Source: Moringa oleifera (Eukaryota; Streptophyta; Magnoliopsida; Brassicales; Moringaceae). From it: a DNA stretch of 64,000 nt. The translations under genes were made by a program, and so were the position numbers. The stretch's first letter is position 1. Every line of letters starts with the position of its first letter. The stretch spans positions 2,358,501-2,422,500 of the forward strand of contig JAJFZO010000034.1 in the NCBI GenBank assembly GCA_021397835.1. The letters run 5' to 3'. Under the pieces are notes generated by a model. It saw nothing but the letters and a program-made list of their open reading frames with translations, searched no databases and had not been told where the DNA came from. This document shows positions 1 to 11,951 of this stretch, one piece after another.

Positions 1-148
1 ATAAAAGTTCAAGCCCACATGGTAAGAAGTCTAAGAAAGATTAGAATGATGCTTTATAAAGTAAATAAATTATCGAATGTATTTTTTAATAGAGTTTTGT
101 AAATAGGTTAAGATAATGCAATGGTAGACTTAGATATAAATATAAATG
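1..148 (+). repeat. Left LTR remnant of a decayed Ty1/copia element (cut by window edge)
   Basis: These bases align by eye, with scattered mismatches, to 4918-5065; the two copies lie about 4.9 kb apart and bracket copia coding remnants. This is best read as the 3' part of a 5' LTR whose start lies outside the window. I see no clear primer-binding site after it, so the exact LTR end is unresolved. Confidence 0.6.
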
Positions 149-1179
149 TCAGCCACAAACCCATTTGTCTAAGTTGTCATTGTTCTTGCAAAAAACTTAG
201 CCAAATATAGAAAAGAAAATTTTATTTTTTCTTTCTTGGTAAAAGATCAAAGCCACTAAGACTTGAATCCATAACTTCTCTTAGTAATTAAGATCATGGC
301 AACAATGCATCATCTCCTCACCTTGATTACTAAAATCCTCTTTCCATTTTTTGCTACTCAATTTTCAATTTATCTTCAAACTAGACAAAGAAAACTATGT
401 TATGTGGGAGATCATGTGCTAACTCCAACTAGAGAGTACAAAATAAAATGTTTCTTACTAGGAACAAATCCTTATCCATTAACAAACTTTTAATTAGTAA
501 ACAATGAAAGAAAAAACAAAGATTAATAGACATCCTAAGTCAAATTAAGATTGACACTACAACATTTGACATATTAATTATTTGTAAAATGATTGTTTAG
601 GACTCAAATGAAATCAAAGTATGCATCTTAAATCTACCCTCTACTTAACTTAAAAAGGACTTAGCTTAATATCAAGCTACTAAAACTAACTTAAAGGTAT
701 ATTTAAATAATTTAGCCATGAGAAGGAATCTAATATCTGACTTGAAGTTCATCACTATTTACTCACTAGCATAAGAAAAGATTTTAATGTAGTTCCTATT
801 AACATTCAATCAAGAATCGATTAACTATCTATACGAGAAATCCTAGTATTACTCTTAAGTTACAAGCAAAGGTTGAAATAATACAATCAAGAGACAATGA
901 CCAACATCATATCCAATGGCCAATGCAGTCTTCAATAGAAACAACAAGAGTGAAAATGTCTGGAGAAAAAACAACTTCAATTATGGACAAAGTAAGAGAA
1001 GGATGAATATTAGTGGAATGAGAAAGAAGTATGGAAAACATGCCAACATAATATTGCTGATATAGGCTCAAAGAGTCATTTTAGGAACACAACAAATAAC
1101 AATAATATTAGTACAGTCAGTTATAATAACAATCAGAATGCTTACTTGGTTTCTACTAATTTTATTGCAAATTCGAGGT

Positions 1180-2560
1180 AGTATGCTAATAGTGGAGCTT
1201 TTAATCATGTCACTGCAGATTTGGACAACTTGTCATTGAGATCAAATTACATGAGTAAACAAAAATTGATCATCGAAAATGGCAAAGCATTCAACATATC
1301 TCATATAAGACATAATATCTTACCTACATGATTACTAAATGTTAAGCTGCATCTTCAAGACATTCTCAGAGTACTTATAATTTTCAAGAATCTCATTAGG
1401 ATTTCTAAACTCATTGCTGATAATAATGTATTTGTGGAATTGGATGATGGTTATTGTTTTGTGAAGTATCATGCCACCAAAGGAATTTTGCTAGAAGGTC
1501 AGGCTAAAGAAATATTGTTTCTTTTTCTTTTATTAGCCTTCACTAGTATCTATAGTTAACCATCAAAGTCTAAAATAGCATTCAACAAAGAAGCAGCCAT
1601 TGCTGTGATCTCTAGTTTAGGTCGAGGTAGTCCACCTTTATGTTTATCTAATTCTACATCAGTAAGTGTCATATGTAAACGCTTAAGTCATCCATTGGAT
1701 TCAATATTTAAGGTTCTTAAAGATTTTATACCACTTTTTCTAAAGTTAATATGAGCTTTTCTTTTTTTAACTCATCTTATACCAATGGTAGGAGCCATAA
1801 TCTTTCATTTAATCTATCTCAAGCCAACACTTCAATCATCCGTAGAACTAATCCACACAAATTTTGTCGTCTTTCATATATAATCTTTAAAGAATGATAT
1901 AGATATTACATATATCTTATAAATGATTTCTCTAGATATACATGGACATATTCACTCAAAGATAAGTCATAACCATTATAACCCTTTATCTATTTCAAGA
2001 AACAAGTTGAAACTCTCTTAAATACTGTCATTAAAACCATTCGAAGTGATACGAGAGGAGAATACATATCATTTATTTCTTTTCTTCACCAAAAATGCAT
2101 AGGAATTATATATCTATGCTCATATACTCATTAACAAAATGAAAAAGCAAAAAGAAAATATAGATTCATAACCGAGTTAGGTTCACCTTGCTCAATCAAG
2201 CTTCCCTACCATTTACATTTTTCGTAGGATGCATTCCACATTGCTGTTTATCTCATCAATAGATTTCCCACTCCAATTCTATCTAATATATCACCCTTAC
2301 AAAAATTATTTCACCAAAATCCTATTACATTTTTTAAAGAATTTTGATTGCACTAATTATCCATATTTCCAAGTCTACAATAAACATAAAATAGATTTTA
2401 GATCTACTAGATATTTATTCTTAGGCTATAATCTTTATCATAAAAGCTACAAGTGTCTTCATCCTTTTAGTTGTCTACACATTTCAAGGCCTTTTATGTT
2501 AAATGAAAATGAATTTCCTATCCTTAATATTTTTGCTAATATAGATGCAACCTTTATCAC
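1180..2560 (+). pseudogene. Decayed Ty1/copia pol: protease to integrase remnant
   Basis: In shifting plus-strand frames with many stops, the conceptual translation keeps copia landmarks in order. A protease-region remnant starts near 1210 (the DLDNLS stretch). Around 1390-1450 there is a segment like the conserved 'NLISVSKL..DN' region before integrase. Near 1870-2050 lie integrase-core pieces (DFSRYTW-like; TIRSDTRGEY-like). The open stretch 2229-2663 holds the integrase C-terminal signature with KxxFRSxxYLFLGYN and HKSYKCL. Stops and frameshifts rule out a functional product. Identification rests on motif order, not on a database search. Confidence 0.7.
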
Positions 2561-2839
2561 CACTCAACTCTCACTTACCACATTTATTTCTCTTCATCCT
2601 AGTCTCACTCTTAGGACTGATGGTACCAGTACAATCTACTTGGTCCTACTCTTTCCTCACTAATACCCATCACATATCCATTTCACATTATCCCACTTTA
2701 CCCTGCCTTTTCTTACTCACCCATTTTTGTCTCACACATTACCTCACCTCACATTTCACCTACTCCCTCCCTATCTCTCCTTTATTGATTATTTCAATGA
2801 AACAATTCAAACTAGCTTACCACCCAATGATAACCTGAG

Positions 2840-4000
2840 CTTTAAGTAGGTATCTTTAAACCAAAGTCTTTGTTTACCTTTACTAAGTGCTCATATACAG
2901 TGTTAAGTATGTGTGGAGTGCAATTCACATATAAGGGTATTTCAAAGTTTTCACATATGTGTCGTTAGCCTTAAATAAAATAAAGAGAAGATTTCTACAT
3001 ATGTATATGAAGCCTTAGACTTTACTATATAAAAAGGGACTACAAGCTTATTTAAGGAGGAAATAAAATTGTCCATCTTATAATTAATTTTCATAATGAA
3101 AAGGTTTTTTTGATGGCTGTAAAGTGAATATAGCTCTCAATTGAGAGGAAATTACTACAAATTATATGTTCTTGTGATTGTTAGATTTCTTATTATATTG
3201 ATTATTATTACTTTCAGATTTCAAGAATACAGTATTTAAGGATTTAATATTTAAATTTTCAATTACTAGTACTGGAGCTCCAAATTTTGATATTAAAAGC
3301 AATGAACAGTGAAGAAAATTCAACACATGAATTTATCAAGTTTGATGGTGTAGATTATATTTTCTAAAGAATGCAAATTGAGAATTATCTATATGTGAAA
3401 AAAAAACTGCATGAATCGCTTTTGGATAGAAAACCTAAAAGTATTTCAGAAAGCGATTTGAGTTTTCTTGATAGATAGGTGTTAGAGTTTATTCGACTGA
3501 TAATGTTAAAGAATGTCGCTCACAACATGGCGAAGGAGAAAACAACTATAGGTTTGATGAATGCGTGATTTGACATATACAAAAAATATTTCACAAATAA
3601 CAAGATGTTTCTTATAAAAAGTTAATTTTATGACAACTCATTTTAATGAGTTTAACATGATCATTGATCATTTGTCTTCTTTTAATATTGATTTCGATAC
3701 TGAGGTATGTGTCTTGATATTTTATCATTGCTTTCAAATAGTTAATAGCTCATGAGGACAACAATTAGTAATTTTATCAAGAGTGTAAAATCAAATTTTA
3801 ATGATATTTGAGATCAAGAGTTCACAGATTTGATTCGAGTGAAATATTACTTTCAAATATTTTCCTAAATATTGACAATAAAAGAAGAGGAACTGATAAA
3901 AATTTGAATTATAATAAGAGCAAATTTAAGTCAAAGAATAGAAGAAGTAACTTTAGATTTTTTTTAAAAAAAATTATAGTACTAAAACTGTAAAAAATTG
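2840..4000 (+). pseudogene. Second decayed copia fragment: LTR-like leader and gag remnant
   Basis: A TATA-like element (tatataaaaagg, about 3024-3035) lies upstream of broken reading frames starting near 3330. Their peptides follow the UBN2/copia gag pattern: KFDGxxY, MQIENYLY, a KNVAxNxAKEKTT-like block around 3510-3560, and EFNMIIDHLSS with IDFDTEV around 3650-3710. Because gag follows integrase here, this cannot be the colinear continuation of the element at 1180-2560. A second insertion or a rearrangement is needed. The LTR limits are not defined. Confidence 0.55.
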
Positions 4001-4179
4001 AATCATATGAAGAAAGATAGTCAGTCATCATAAAAAAATTAAGAACAAAGATGATACTGTAAATATTGTTACAAATAAGATAGAAAATGCATTACTTTTA
4101 ACTATTGATAGTTATCTTAAAGTGAGTAACTTTTCATACCATTGCAAATAGTAAAGTAATGGAAAATCATATTGCTAAT

Positions 4180-4802
4180 AATTATACGAAGGTTTATTTT
4201 TCTAACGAAGAATCCAATTATCGGTATGGATAACCAATTTCTTCATGTACCAACCTCTGGCCACTAGCATGCCTGTAAGTGCCTTCTTCAACATCTCCAA
4301 GGGACTGCCCATTATGGAGTTTTCTTCCAACCAAGACAATAGTTCTAACTTTCGCCTTTTCTAATGTGGATTGGGCTTGATGTCTCGACAATCGATGCTT
4401 CATTAGTTGCCACTACATTTATCTCGGCAAAAACCTAGTTTCATGGAGCTTCAAGAAATAGTTCTTCGTCGCCCGATCTAACACAGAGTTGGATTATAGG
4501 ATCCCGAAACATGCAACTGCTGACCTTATCAAAGCTTTTACTAACTCATCATGTTGTCTTGTAGTGTAACAATCAAGGAGCAGCCGCTTTCACTGCAAAT
4601 CTAGTTCTTCATTCTCGTACCAAACGTATAGAAATTGACCTCCACTTTGTCCGAGGTCAAATCGATATTGACACCCTTAGGTTAAATTACATACCTTCTT
4701 TCAAACAATTTACCGAAATTTTGATCAAGCTGCTGCCAGCACTTGTTTCAGCCATTTTTAATGCGAACTTTCATTCGAAGCTTCTCTCCTACGTTTGAGG
4801 GG
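4180..4802 (+). pseudogene. Decayed copia RNase H and 3' end
   Basis: Plus-strand frames show copia RNase H landmarks: SWSxKK and VARSxTELDYR-like residues at 4440-4500, then NNQGAA, HSRTKRIEID and HFVRGQ around 4568-4660. These match the canonical DNxxAI...FHxRTKHIEID...VR region. A purine-rich run (gagggggat, near 4797) has the place and look of a polypurine tract before the right LTR. Frameshifts break the frame. Confidence 0.7.
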
Positions 4803-5066
4803 GATATTAAGAGAGAAATGGCAAACTGCACCAAGCCTACTAAACAAATCAAGGTCCAATCTACTTCGTCAAACCCACAAGCGAAGCTTAAGTCCATTAA
4901 GCAAATAAAGACCCGTCCTAAAAGTTCAAGCCCATGTGATAAGACGTCTAAGGAAGATCAGAATGATGCTTCATACTGTAAATAAACTATCAAATATATT
5001 TTCTAATAAAATTTTATATATAAATTAAGATAGTATAATATTAAACTTAAATATAAATATAAATAC
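4803..5066 (+). repeat. Right LTR of the decayed copia element
   Basis: It starts just after the polypurine-like tract. Its last ~148 bases match window bases 1-148, so the pair defines an old copia insertion extending left of the window. Beyond about 5066 the two copies diverge. Confidence 0.6.
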
Positions 5067-5732
5067 AATAGTAAGAGTGTGCACATCAAATGACAGTAAA
5101 TAGAAACATTTAGTGCAGACTGCAATGTGTTTGTGCCAGGAAGACTACGCGTGCCATAGGTCATGACATGACCAAAGTGCCAATGCAGATGGATGTGTGT
5201 ATATTTTGCGCTTGAAAGTGTGTGATAAAACAAAAAGTGAATGCCATGTGTGCTTCAACTAACATGATCGGTGAGGCCGAACCTCTTGAGGAAGGGACGC
5301 GCCACCTAGATTTCGGTTCATGGCCACACCTACTGAGGTCAGAGAACGAGCTTCGGGGATGATGACGAAGCTTTGCGTAAAAGCCAAAGAAGCAGAATGA
5401 TGCTGAGTAAAAGCAAGTTTCGTGCTAATAGCAACTAGAAGAGAGTTTGCTAAGTCGCAGCCTCAAGTTTGAAATTTGAGTTGTGGTTTGATTCCTTTGT
5501 TGAATCTTGTGCCGATCTCGAGCATGAAATCGGATTGTGACTTGACGCTTGAACTATGTGAGTCTGCTTGTATCTCAATTTGTCCAACTCAACGATATGT
5601 ATTTCTTTAATTAAAATATTGAAACAGAACTGATTAGTGAGAGCAAGCAGACCTCTTCAGTGGACAAGAGCAAGATGAATCCATTTTGAACAGTTGATTA
5701 ACCATCTGGACCGCATGCAGGATCAATTATTC
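5067..5732. other. Intergenic stretch between copia remnant and F-box cluster
   Basis: No supported gene. The 5250-5560 part is less AT-rich than its surroundings and may be old transposon sequence, but I recognise no coding motif. Confidence 0.4.
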
Positions 5733-6130
5733 TTCTTCTTGATCCCATAAATTCCACTTTCAAAGCTATCAGTTACACATCAAAGAGCAGCATTTAAGTT
5801 TCAGATCCTCGTTGTGTAGTTTGAGAGAACTGGGAAAGGAGCAAAGAGGGGCCAGGAGAGAGGAGAGTGAGGGTTATGGAGACGGGGTTTCTATAATACA
5901 AAAAGCAGGGCAGCGACGTTGAGGGAAGAGAGAGGAAAGGAGAACTGATGATGGATTAACTGAACCGAATTGTTATATGAACCGAGTTAAACCTGTCCGA
6001 CCGGAGCGTTCAAGCCACCGAGCCGTTTCATCAATTCCGCCCATCGCTCAACTCGGAAACGTTTTGGGCTGCTGTGCATCACCAGTAGAGAATGGCATCC
6101 GCACCCACATCAAACTGTCATATATGACAC

Positions 6131-6138
6131 TATAAAAA
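6131..6138 (+). promoter_or_regulatory. TATA box of F-box gene 1
   Basis: A tataaaaa motif lies 279 bp upstream of the chosen ATG, at the position where copies 2-4 have a 'ccataaaa' variant and copy 5 has 'tataaaag'. The shared position upstream of each gene supports a core promoter role. Confidence 0.6.
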
Positions 6139-6409
6139 CATTTCAATCTCTTTCAGCAACCAAAAGGCACGAGATTTAGAAAATAACACCTCGTTTGTCA
6201 CCTCCTAAACCTACCTCGGCCTCTCCCTCTCCCTCTTTCTGGTCCTTTTCTTTTTTGCGTTCTTTGTGTTTCTGGCAATTCTTGACCGTTTCTCAAGATT
6301 CAATCATCTCTTGCGAACGGCTTTGCGATTCTCATCCTTCCTTGGTGCAGCATTTTCCCTGTGCTTATCTGTGTTCTGCATTCAACGTGCAAGCGCAACG
6401 CATAAGACA

Positions 6410-7636
6410 ATGGAAGAACAACCAGATCAACCAGTTCAGATGGATATAGATGCAGGACAACCAGATCAATCAGTTCAGGCAGACATAGATGCAGGACAAC
6501 CAGATCAATCAGTTCAGGCAGATGTAAGTGCAGGCCTTCCCAAGCCAAGAATCAAAGATATACTATCAAGATTGCCAGTCAAGTCGCTCGTTCGATTCTC
6601 TTCCGTCTGCAGGTCATGGAAGGACATTATCTCCGATATTCAGTTTGTTAACGAACATCTTGAACACTCTCTTCAAAACTATAGAAGGCAAAAACTCTGT
6701 TTTGCCTCAAGTTGCACAGCATATATTGAAATTGATGAAAGAAAGGAAGATTTTGATAGCGATCATGATGACTTCGATACAATAGCTCCGCCGTTTGTTT
6801 TACCATTTATGGTTCTGAAGCCAGGAAACCGAGAGGTGATCTTGGGTTCTTGCAATGGGCTAGTCTGCCTTGTGGATGACCATAAGATTCACTTTTATAA
6901 CCCATCCACTGGAGAATACAAGGCCATTACAGGCCCACACGGTATCTTACATCGTGCTTCAGCTTCATTTTGGGGGTTACACCTCCATAACATTGAAGCC
7001 CATGGCTTTGGTTATGATTCCAGCACTGATGATTACAAGATCACGTTAATCTCGCGTCCCCTCTCAGTGTACGTGTACTCATTAAGAAAACATGACTGGG
7101 AACAGATTACTGGTTTCCGTTATGGTTATATAGCAAGAGCACGTGGGACATTTTTCCAGGGAGCTCTTCACTGGGTTGTTTGTAGTGAGCCGCTTAAAGC
7201 AGATCATTGCCGCTTGATTGTGGGTTTTGATTTGGCTACAGAGAAATTCTGGGAGATGCCTACACCAGACCTCTTGCATTCAGGTTGTCACTTCATTTTA
7301 TGTGTTATGAGGGAACACATTTGTCTGTTTTACGAGTGCTTCGAGAGACCTGTTTACGACTTCTGGCAGCTGAATGTCTATGGTGACTCAACGTCTTGGA
7401 CAAGACACAGACTCGAGATCCCTTATATGCGTCTGGAGCCACTGTGTTCAAGGGAAGATTCTGAGATATTGTTGGTGGAAAACAATAGTAGACTGATCTC
7501 GTACGATGTAGGAAGCCACAAATCCAGGGGAGTACGAGTGAATGGCAGAACATGGTTCTCCCCGTTGAAAGCAATTGCTTATCTAGAGACACTGGTTTCA
7601 CCAAATACGTACAGAGAAGAGGGAACTTCCCAATGA
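6410..7636 (+). CDS. F-box/FBA protein 1 (408 aa)
   Basis: Predicted SCF ubiquitin-ligase substrate receptor: the F-box should bind a SKP1/ASK adaptor and the C-terminal FBA region should bind the target. The F-box is at residues ~44-88 (PRIKDILSRLPVKSL, then SSVCRSWKDIISD). The FBA region starts near residue 145 (GSCNGLVCL, NPSTGEY) and includes GFGYDSSTDDYKI. Length and one-exon structure fit the family. I chose the ATG at 6410 because it is the first in frame and is conserved in all close copies; the open frame runs further left but without an ATG. The N-terminus holds three 13-residue repeats. The upstream ATG found in copies 2-4 is ACG here. Substrate unknown. Confidence 0.9.
   Translation: MEEQPDQPVQMDIDAGQPDQSVQADIDAGQPDQSVQADVSAGLPKPRIKDILSRLPVKSLVRFSSVCRSWKDIISDIQFVNEHLEHSLQNYRRQKLCFASSCTAYIEIDERKEDFDSDHDDFDTIAPPFVLPFMVLKPGNREVILGSCNGLVCLVDDHKIHFYNPSTGEYKAITGPHGILHRASASFWGLHLHNIEAHGFGYDSSTDDYKITLISRPLSVYVYSLRKHDWEQITGFRYGYIARARGTFFQGALHWVVCSEPLKADHCRLIVGFDLATEKFWEMPTPDLLHSGCHFILCVMREHICLFYECFERPVYDFWQLNVYGDSTSWTRHRLEIPYMRLEPLCSREDSEILLVENNSRLISYDVGSHKSRGVRVNGRTWFSPLKAIAYLETLVSPNTYREEGTSQ
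6419..6535 (+). repeat. 39-bp in-frame minisatellite, three units, in F-box gene 1
   Basis: Three tandem 39-bp units encode the motif QPDQxVQxDxxAG just before the F-box. The same motif occurs about twice in copy 2 (second unit shortened), once in copy 3 and twice in copy 4. Confidence 0.85.
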
Positions 7637-9050
7637 AGTTGAGTGGGTATCCTCATTGTATTTTGTTTGATTTTTTCGTGCTCTCTCAGTCAAGTGGGTA
7701 TGAGCTATTGAGTATAGTACAGTTTGTTTCAATTGAAAAGGGAATTCAAGTCATAGGTTTTCTCTTCAAGAGTATTCGTGTCTAGTCCACATATGAAAAT
7801 GATTGAATAATGCTTATAGTTTCCAATTAGACTAATGAAATCCCAGAGTGCCAGCTGTACCAAATTTCTAATGTCATCTCAAAGAGGAGCTTGAAGCCGT
7901 TGTGCTTCACTAATAATGGTGAATTCTGGGTGGATATGGGTACTGCGTATGATGAACTGCTTCTGCAAGATACAAAAGAAGACAAGACATCAGTAGCTCT
8001 TGCTTAATAGGTTCAGATATGCTGCAGAGATCTGCCGGGAGAGCCTCTCAGCCTCAACAGCTTAATTCACACTTGACATATGAAATATAAAAGAAATACA
8101 AGCTGATGTAGCTAAAATGAACCAAGCTTAAAGGCTCATAAAAATTGAGTCTAAAAACATTTTCCATAACTATTAGCGCCAAGCAAAAAACTCAAGCCAT
8201 AACAAAAACAAAGTCCTACTGGAAAAAAAAAAAAGTTTCAATCCCACGTAAATTTGTATTTTGGCTTCTATATTTCAACTTTGTCTATGTATAAAACCAC
8301 AAAAAGAAAGAAAAACAAGTTCTCTTACTGGTAGGAACCAACAAATTAATATGTCAGAGATCCTTTTACTAAGAAGCAATCTAACTGTGAATCAGAGTGA
8401 GAAAAGCCAGACATAAGAAAAACAATGTAAAAATGGTTCAAGCTAAACCATCAAATATCTATGAAAAAAATATGATTTCCTAATGAACAACCTGTCACCC
8501 ACTTATGATAGCTCTAATAGTGTGCTGCTCTGTAGCAGGCAGACTTCGATACACGAACGCTCGAGTGCAACAAAGAGTATTACTTGGGATACTCAATTCT
8601 CCATGAATTAGCAGGGAAATAGAATCGTAGATATGCTGGGCAACTTACCTGGTAGATGGGAAGGAAGGTGGCTTCGGTAGGATGGCCTGGCAGAGCCAAG
8701 CAATGGCTCTGCATCTGCCTTATTTCTCTTATATATATATATATATTCAGTTGTCTACAATTGTTTTTGTGTCGACATTATTCCAGCTGTGACCAACAAG
8801 GTGATAACTCTTTCTACGGGCACATTCAATCTGCCAAAGGTTGTTAATGGGTTATAAAAAGGTTGTGAAGTTTCTATGCTTAAACTTATTTTTTGGAAAG
8901 CCTAGTAATATGAAATATCTGTTGAACTTTTATTGTCAACTAAAACACGTTTTGCATTTTTATTGGTCATCCTTATGGTAACCAACAATAGATCTTGATG
9001 CAGGGTGATAACTCTCTCCAAGTCCGCGTCAGTAAAGCTTAAAACATTGT
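7637..9050. other. Homologous 3' flank of F-box gene 1
   Basis: No coding sequence that I can support. It aligns over long stretches with 13373-15060 and 29753-31430, so it is part of the duplicated unit. It includes an AT dinucleotide run near 8731-8748 and, near 8630, the breakpoint of a ~325-bp deletion relative to units 2 and 3. Confidence 0.6.
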
Positions 9051-9059
9051 TTATTTGAG

Positions 9060-10100
9060 GATGTTTTTAAACCTCATAGCACTCTTTTCTTTTTCTTGCA
9101 TACACATTTCTCACTGACTTCTTAAGTGCCAATCCACCTGATATCACTTTTATGTCTAGTCTGCCAACGATGAGGTTAACGTCTTGCATGTCTTTATGAT
9201 CAACCACTTGTACATTTCATTGCAGCTTTTCTTTTTTTTGCATACACATTTTTCGCTGACTTCTTAAGTGCCAATCCACCTGATATCACTTTTATATCTA
9301 GTCTCCCAACGATGAAGTTGATGCCTTGGATGTCTTTATCATCAACCACTTGTACATTTTACTGCAATTGGGCAGGAGGTTCACCACCCCTTTGAACCTC
9401 TCTCTACCTTTTCCTCTGAGCAGGCCTGGGACTCTTTCTTTGAGGTTTATCAATATACTTTGAAAGGCATCCCTTCGAATTAGCTTATTTGTCTGTTCCT
9501 TCAATGACGACATTCATTTGTGTCATGTTTATGATCTTGATAAAATTGGTAGTATTTGTTACAATTCCTTTTCTCCAAACACATATGTTTCAACCACTTC
9601 ATTTATGAGTTATTTTCTATATAACGATGTGTCTCCTTAAGGCAATGAGGCGTGTACTTGTCACTATCATCAAAATGGTGACTTCTTTACAACTTGATTC
9701 TTTATCTCTCTTCTTCTTCCTTCTTTCCTTCCTTATGAGGAGAAATGAGGGTCGCCTTCGTTTCTCCCACCTTTGCTTTTGCAATTTTCAACATCTGTTG
9801 CTAAGCTTTAATCTTTCTTTTATTCTTCTCTTCCTCATTAATATACTTTTTTGCTTCATTAGCAATAACTTCTTCTGGTTCTTTGGCATCTTCTTAATAA
9901 GTGTGTTGTGGAATGCTCCTACGAAGATTTGCTCCTTGACTTCTGAGATCGCCATTGACTGATCCAGGATTTCCACCTCCAAAGCAAAGGCAATAAAGTT
10001 TTTCATGTAGTCTTGAAGTTACTCCGCCAATTGTTGCCCAATACAGAATAAAATAGCAGCCGTCTTCTACTTCTTGACAATGCTACTCACGGAGTACCAT
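9060..10100 (-). pseudogene. Decayed Ty3/gypsy-type gag fragment in unit 1
   Basis: Minus-strand peptides at 9298-9513 (LKEQTNKLIRRD, NLKERVPGLLRG) and 9788-10006 (SEVKEQIFVGAFHNTL, PKNQKKLLLMKQK) look like the C-terminal and central parts of a plant gypsy gag: the 'CxHLKxQIExLIRRG' region and the 'FxxGL..FxxSL' region. Frames are broken. The same fragment is in units 2 and 3, so it inserted before the duplications. Confidence 0.5.
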
Positions 10101-11624
10101 AAGAATAGTTAAATAAGAGAATCAGAAGAATTAATAGAACCACTGGGGAGCAAATTATATTATTGTTTGGTTGTTTTCACTAGGGAGATCGAGAATGCTT
10201 TGCATTTCATGACGTTCGACAAGAATCTAAGGTGCCACTGGGCATCCTACAGCATAAGCATGGCCATGAGTAGTGAAGAGGATAAGACTGTGGGCATTTG
10301 TGCCATGATTTTAAACAGAATGGGTTAACTAATGTCAGCAGTTAGTGGGGTGGTTGAAGCGAAATAAAGATCTTGGTTATTGACCACTTAGCTGGTTGAC
10401 AATGTCTTAGGAGGTATGAATGATTAGGACATCAAAAGTGATCGATCAAAATTGATAGCTTTTTGTTAAAGTTCCTCACAGACTATGCCAATAATATTAC
10501 CAAAAAAATCAGGTTATGGAGATGTTAACATTTGGAGAATGATCCTTAACGTAGTATTGGTGATGATGTTATTTTACAAAAAAAAATTGCAAAAGAAAAG
10601 CACTATTAAAGGAGGCGTTGTCAGACGATTAATACACCATCCGATGTTCAAGTTACTGTATGGTTTTAACTGAGTTTGGTTAGAAAATGAATAGTTTGAG
10701 AATACTATATGTGTGGTTTAGCTTATATAGTTAGGTCCAAAAGTGCATTTGTTATTTTATTGTGGGTATAACTTATTTTTGCTCTGATAGGTTAAATATC
10801 AACTTATCTTACGAATGATTTTTTATTTATTTTTTGAATACTTTGATCTATTTATCGACCTCGAATTATGGTAAACTTGCTTGCTCAAACGACTATCAAT
10901 CTAACATTTTAACAAATCATTTACTAATCTAATTCATTTAACTTCATTATTAGGCATAATTTTTTTACAAAACCATGCTTGTGATAAGTCAAATTGATTT
11001 TATAAACCTATTACAGGATCCATTCTAAGCATGATTTCATCGGTTTTCACAAATAAATAACTCAAATGAATATATTTTGCATTCAACAAAAGCACAATGT
11101 CGCAACACCAAGAATATCAATGACTCTCAAAATCACGAGGCTTGTGAAAATAAAGATTTGAATGCTTTTGTTTTAGTTTCAAAAGTTTCTTCGTCTCTAA
11201 GCACATGAATCCCAAATATATCAAGAGTCCAATCATTTGTTATAATTTTTAGACTAAATGTGTCGCACCTTTTGTAGTCATCCTTTGACAACCCAAAATA
11301 TCTATCTTCTTCATAATTGTCATAGTAAAAATTTCAAAGCCTCTTAGCATTTTTCGAGTCCTTAAACATTATGGTTAATCTCGTCCAAGATTAAATTAAA
11401 GGCGATAGTGGTTGTAAAAAAGGAAAATGTAATATTGCTTGTTAGACCGCTGTGGAGATGGTTGAAATCATTTTACTAATGAAAGCAAGTCGATGGATTT
11501 GATTATCCAAACCAAACCGGTTAATCCAATTTGATTTTGATTAATCCGATTCAGATTTTTCATGGGGAGAAAATTCAAAATTTTAAAAAAATATTGACAG
11601 GTGAGAGCCGGCATATGCCGTTTG
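10101..11624. other. AT-rich distal part of unit 1
   Basis: No supported gene. It aligns with 25800-27158 (unit 2) and in part with 32640-33180 (unit 3). Confidence 0.5.
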
Positions 11625-11913
11625 ATCCCATGAATTCGACCTTCAAAGCTATCAAAGACATATCAACGATCAACATTTAAAGTTCCAGATCATCGTTATG
11701 TTGTTTGAAAGAACGGCTAATGAAAAAGCAAGCATGATGGATGAACCGAACCGAATTATTAAATGAACCGAATTAAAATCTGTGGAACCGGAGCCTGCCA
11801 CGGAGCCGTTCTATCAATTCCGCGCGAATAGTGTTAGTTCCTCAACTTTGAAACGTTTTGGGCACCAAAAAGCCATTGAGGGGTCTGCTGTGCATAAGTG
11901 TAGTATATGACAC

Positions 11914-11920
11914 CATAAAA
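11914..11920 (+). promoter_or_regulatory. Degenerate TATA-like motif of F-box gene 2
   Basis: The sequence here is cataaaa, in the position where copy 1 has tataaaa; the first T is changed to C. The same change is seen in copies 3 and 4. Confidence 0.4.
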
Positions 11921-11951
11921 GCATCTTCATCTCTTTCAGCAACCAAAAGGC

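Larger units (their letters stand above)
5733..11624. repeat. Tandem duplication unit 1 (~5.9 kb) with F-box gene 1
   Basis: The unit starts at a 'gatcccat(a/g)aattc' landmark (about 5741 here, 11625 and 27159 in the next units). It carries upstream sequence with repeated 'gaaccgaatt' motifs, the F-box gene, about 2 kb of homologous 3' flank and a decayed gypsy gag fragment. The 5,892-bp spacing to unit 2 matches the unit 2 to unit 3 spacing once the 9.6-kb retrotransposon is removed. Unit 1 lacks about 325 bp that units 2 and 3 carry (equivalent to roughly 14370-14690). Confidence 0.85.

Noticed and set aside
2545..2838. 97-codon frame after the copia integrase remnant
   Set aside because: It overlaps the decayed integrase tail and linker; composition is Pro/Ser/Leu-rich without a start context or domain.
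8656..8847. 63-codon frame repeated in units 1 and 2
   Set aside because: It covers an AT dinucleotide run and differs in frame between units; not supported as a gene.
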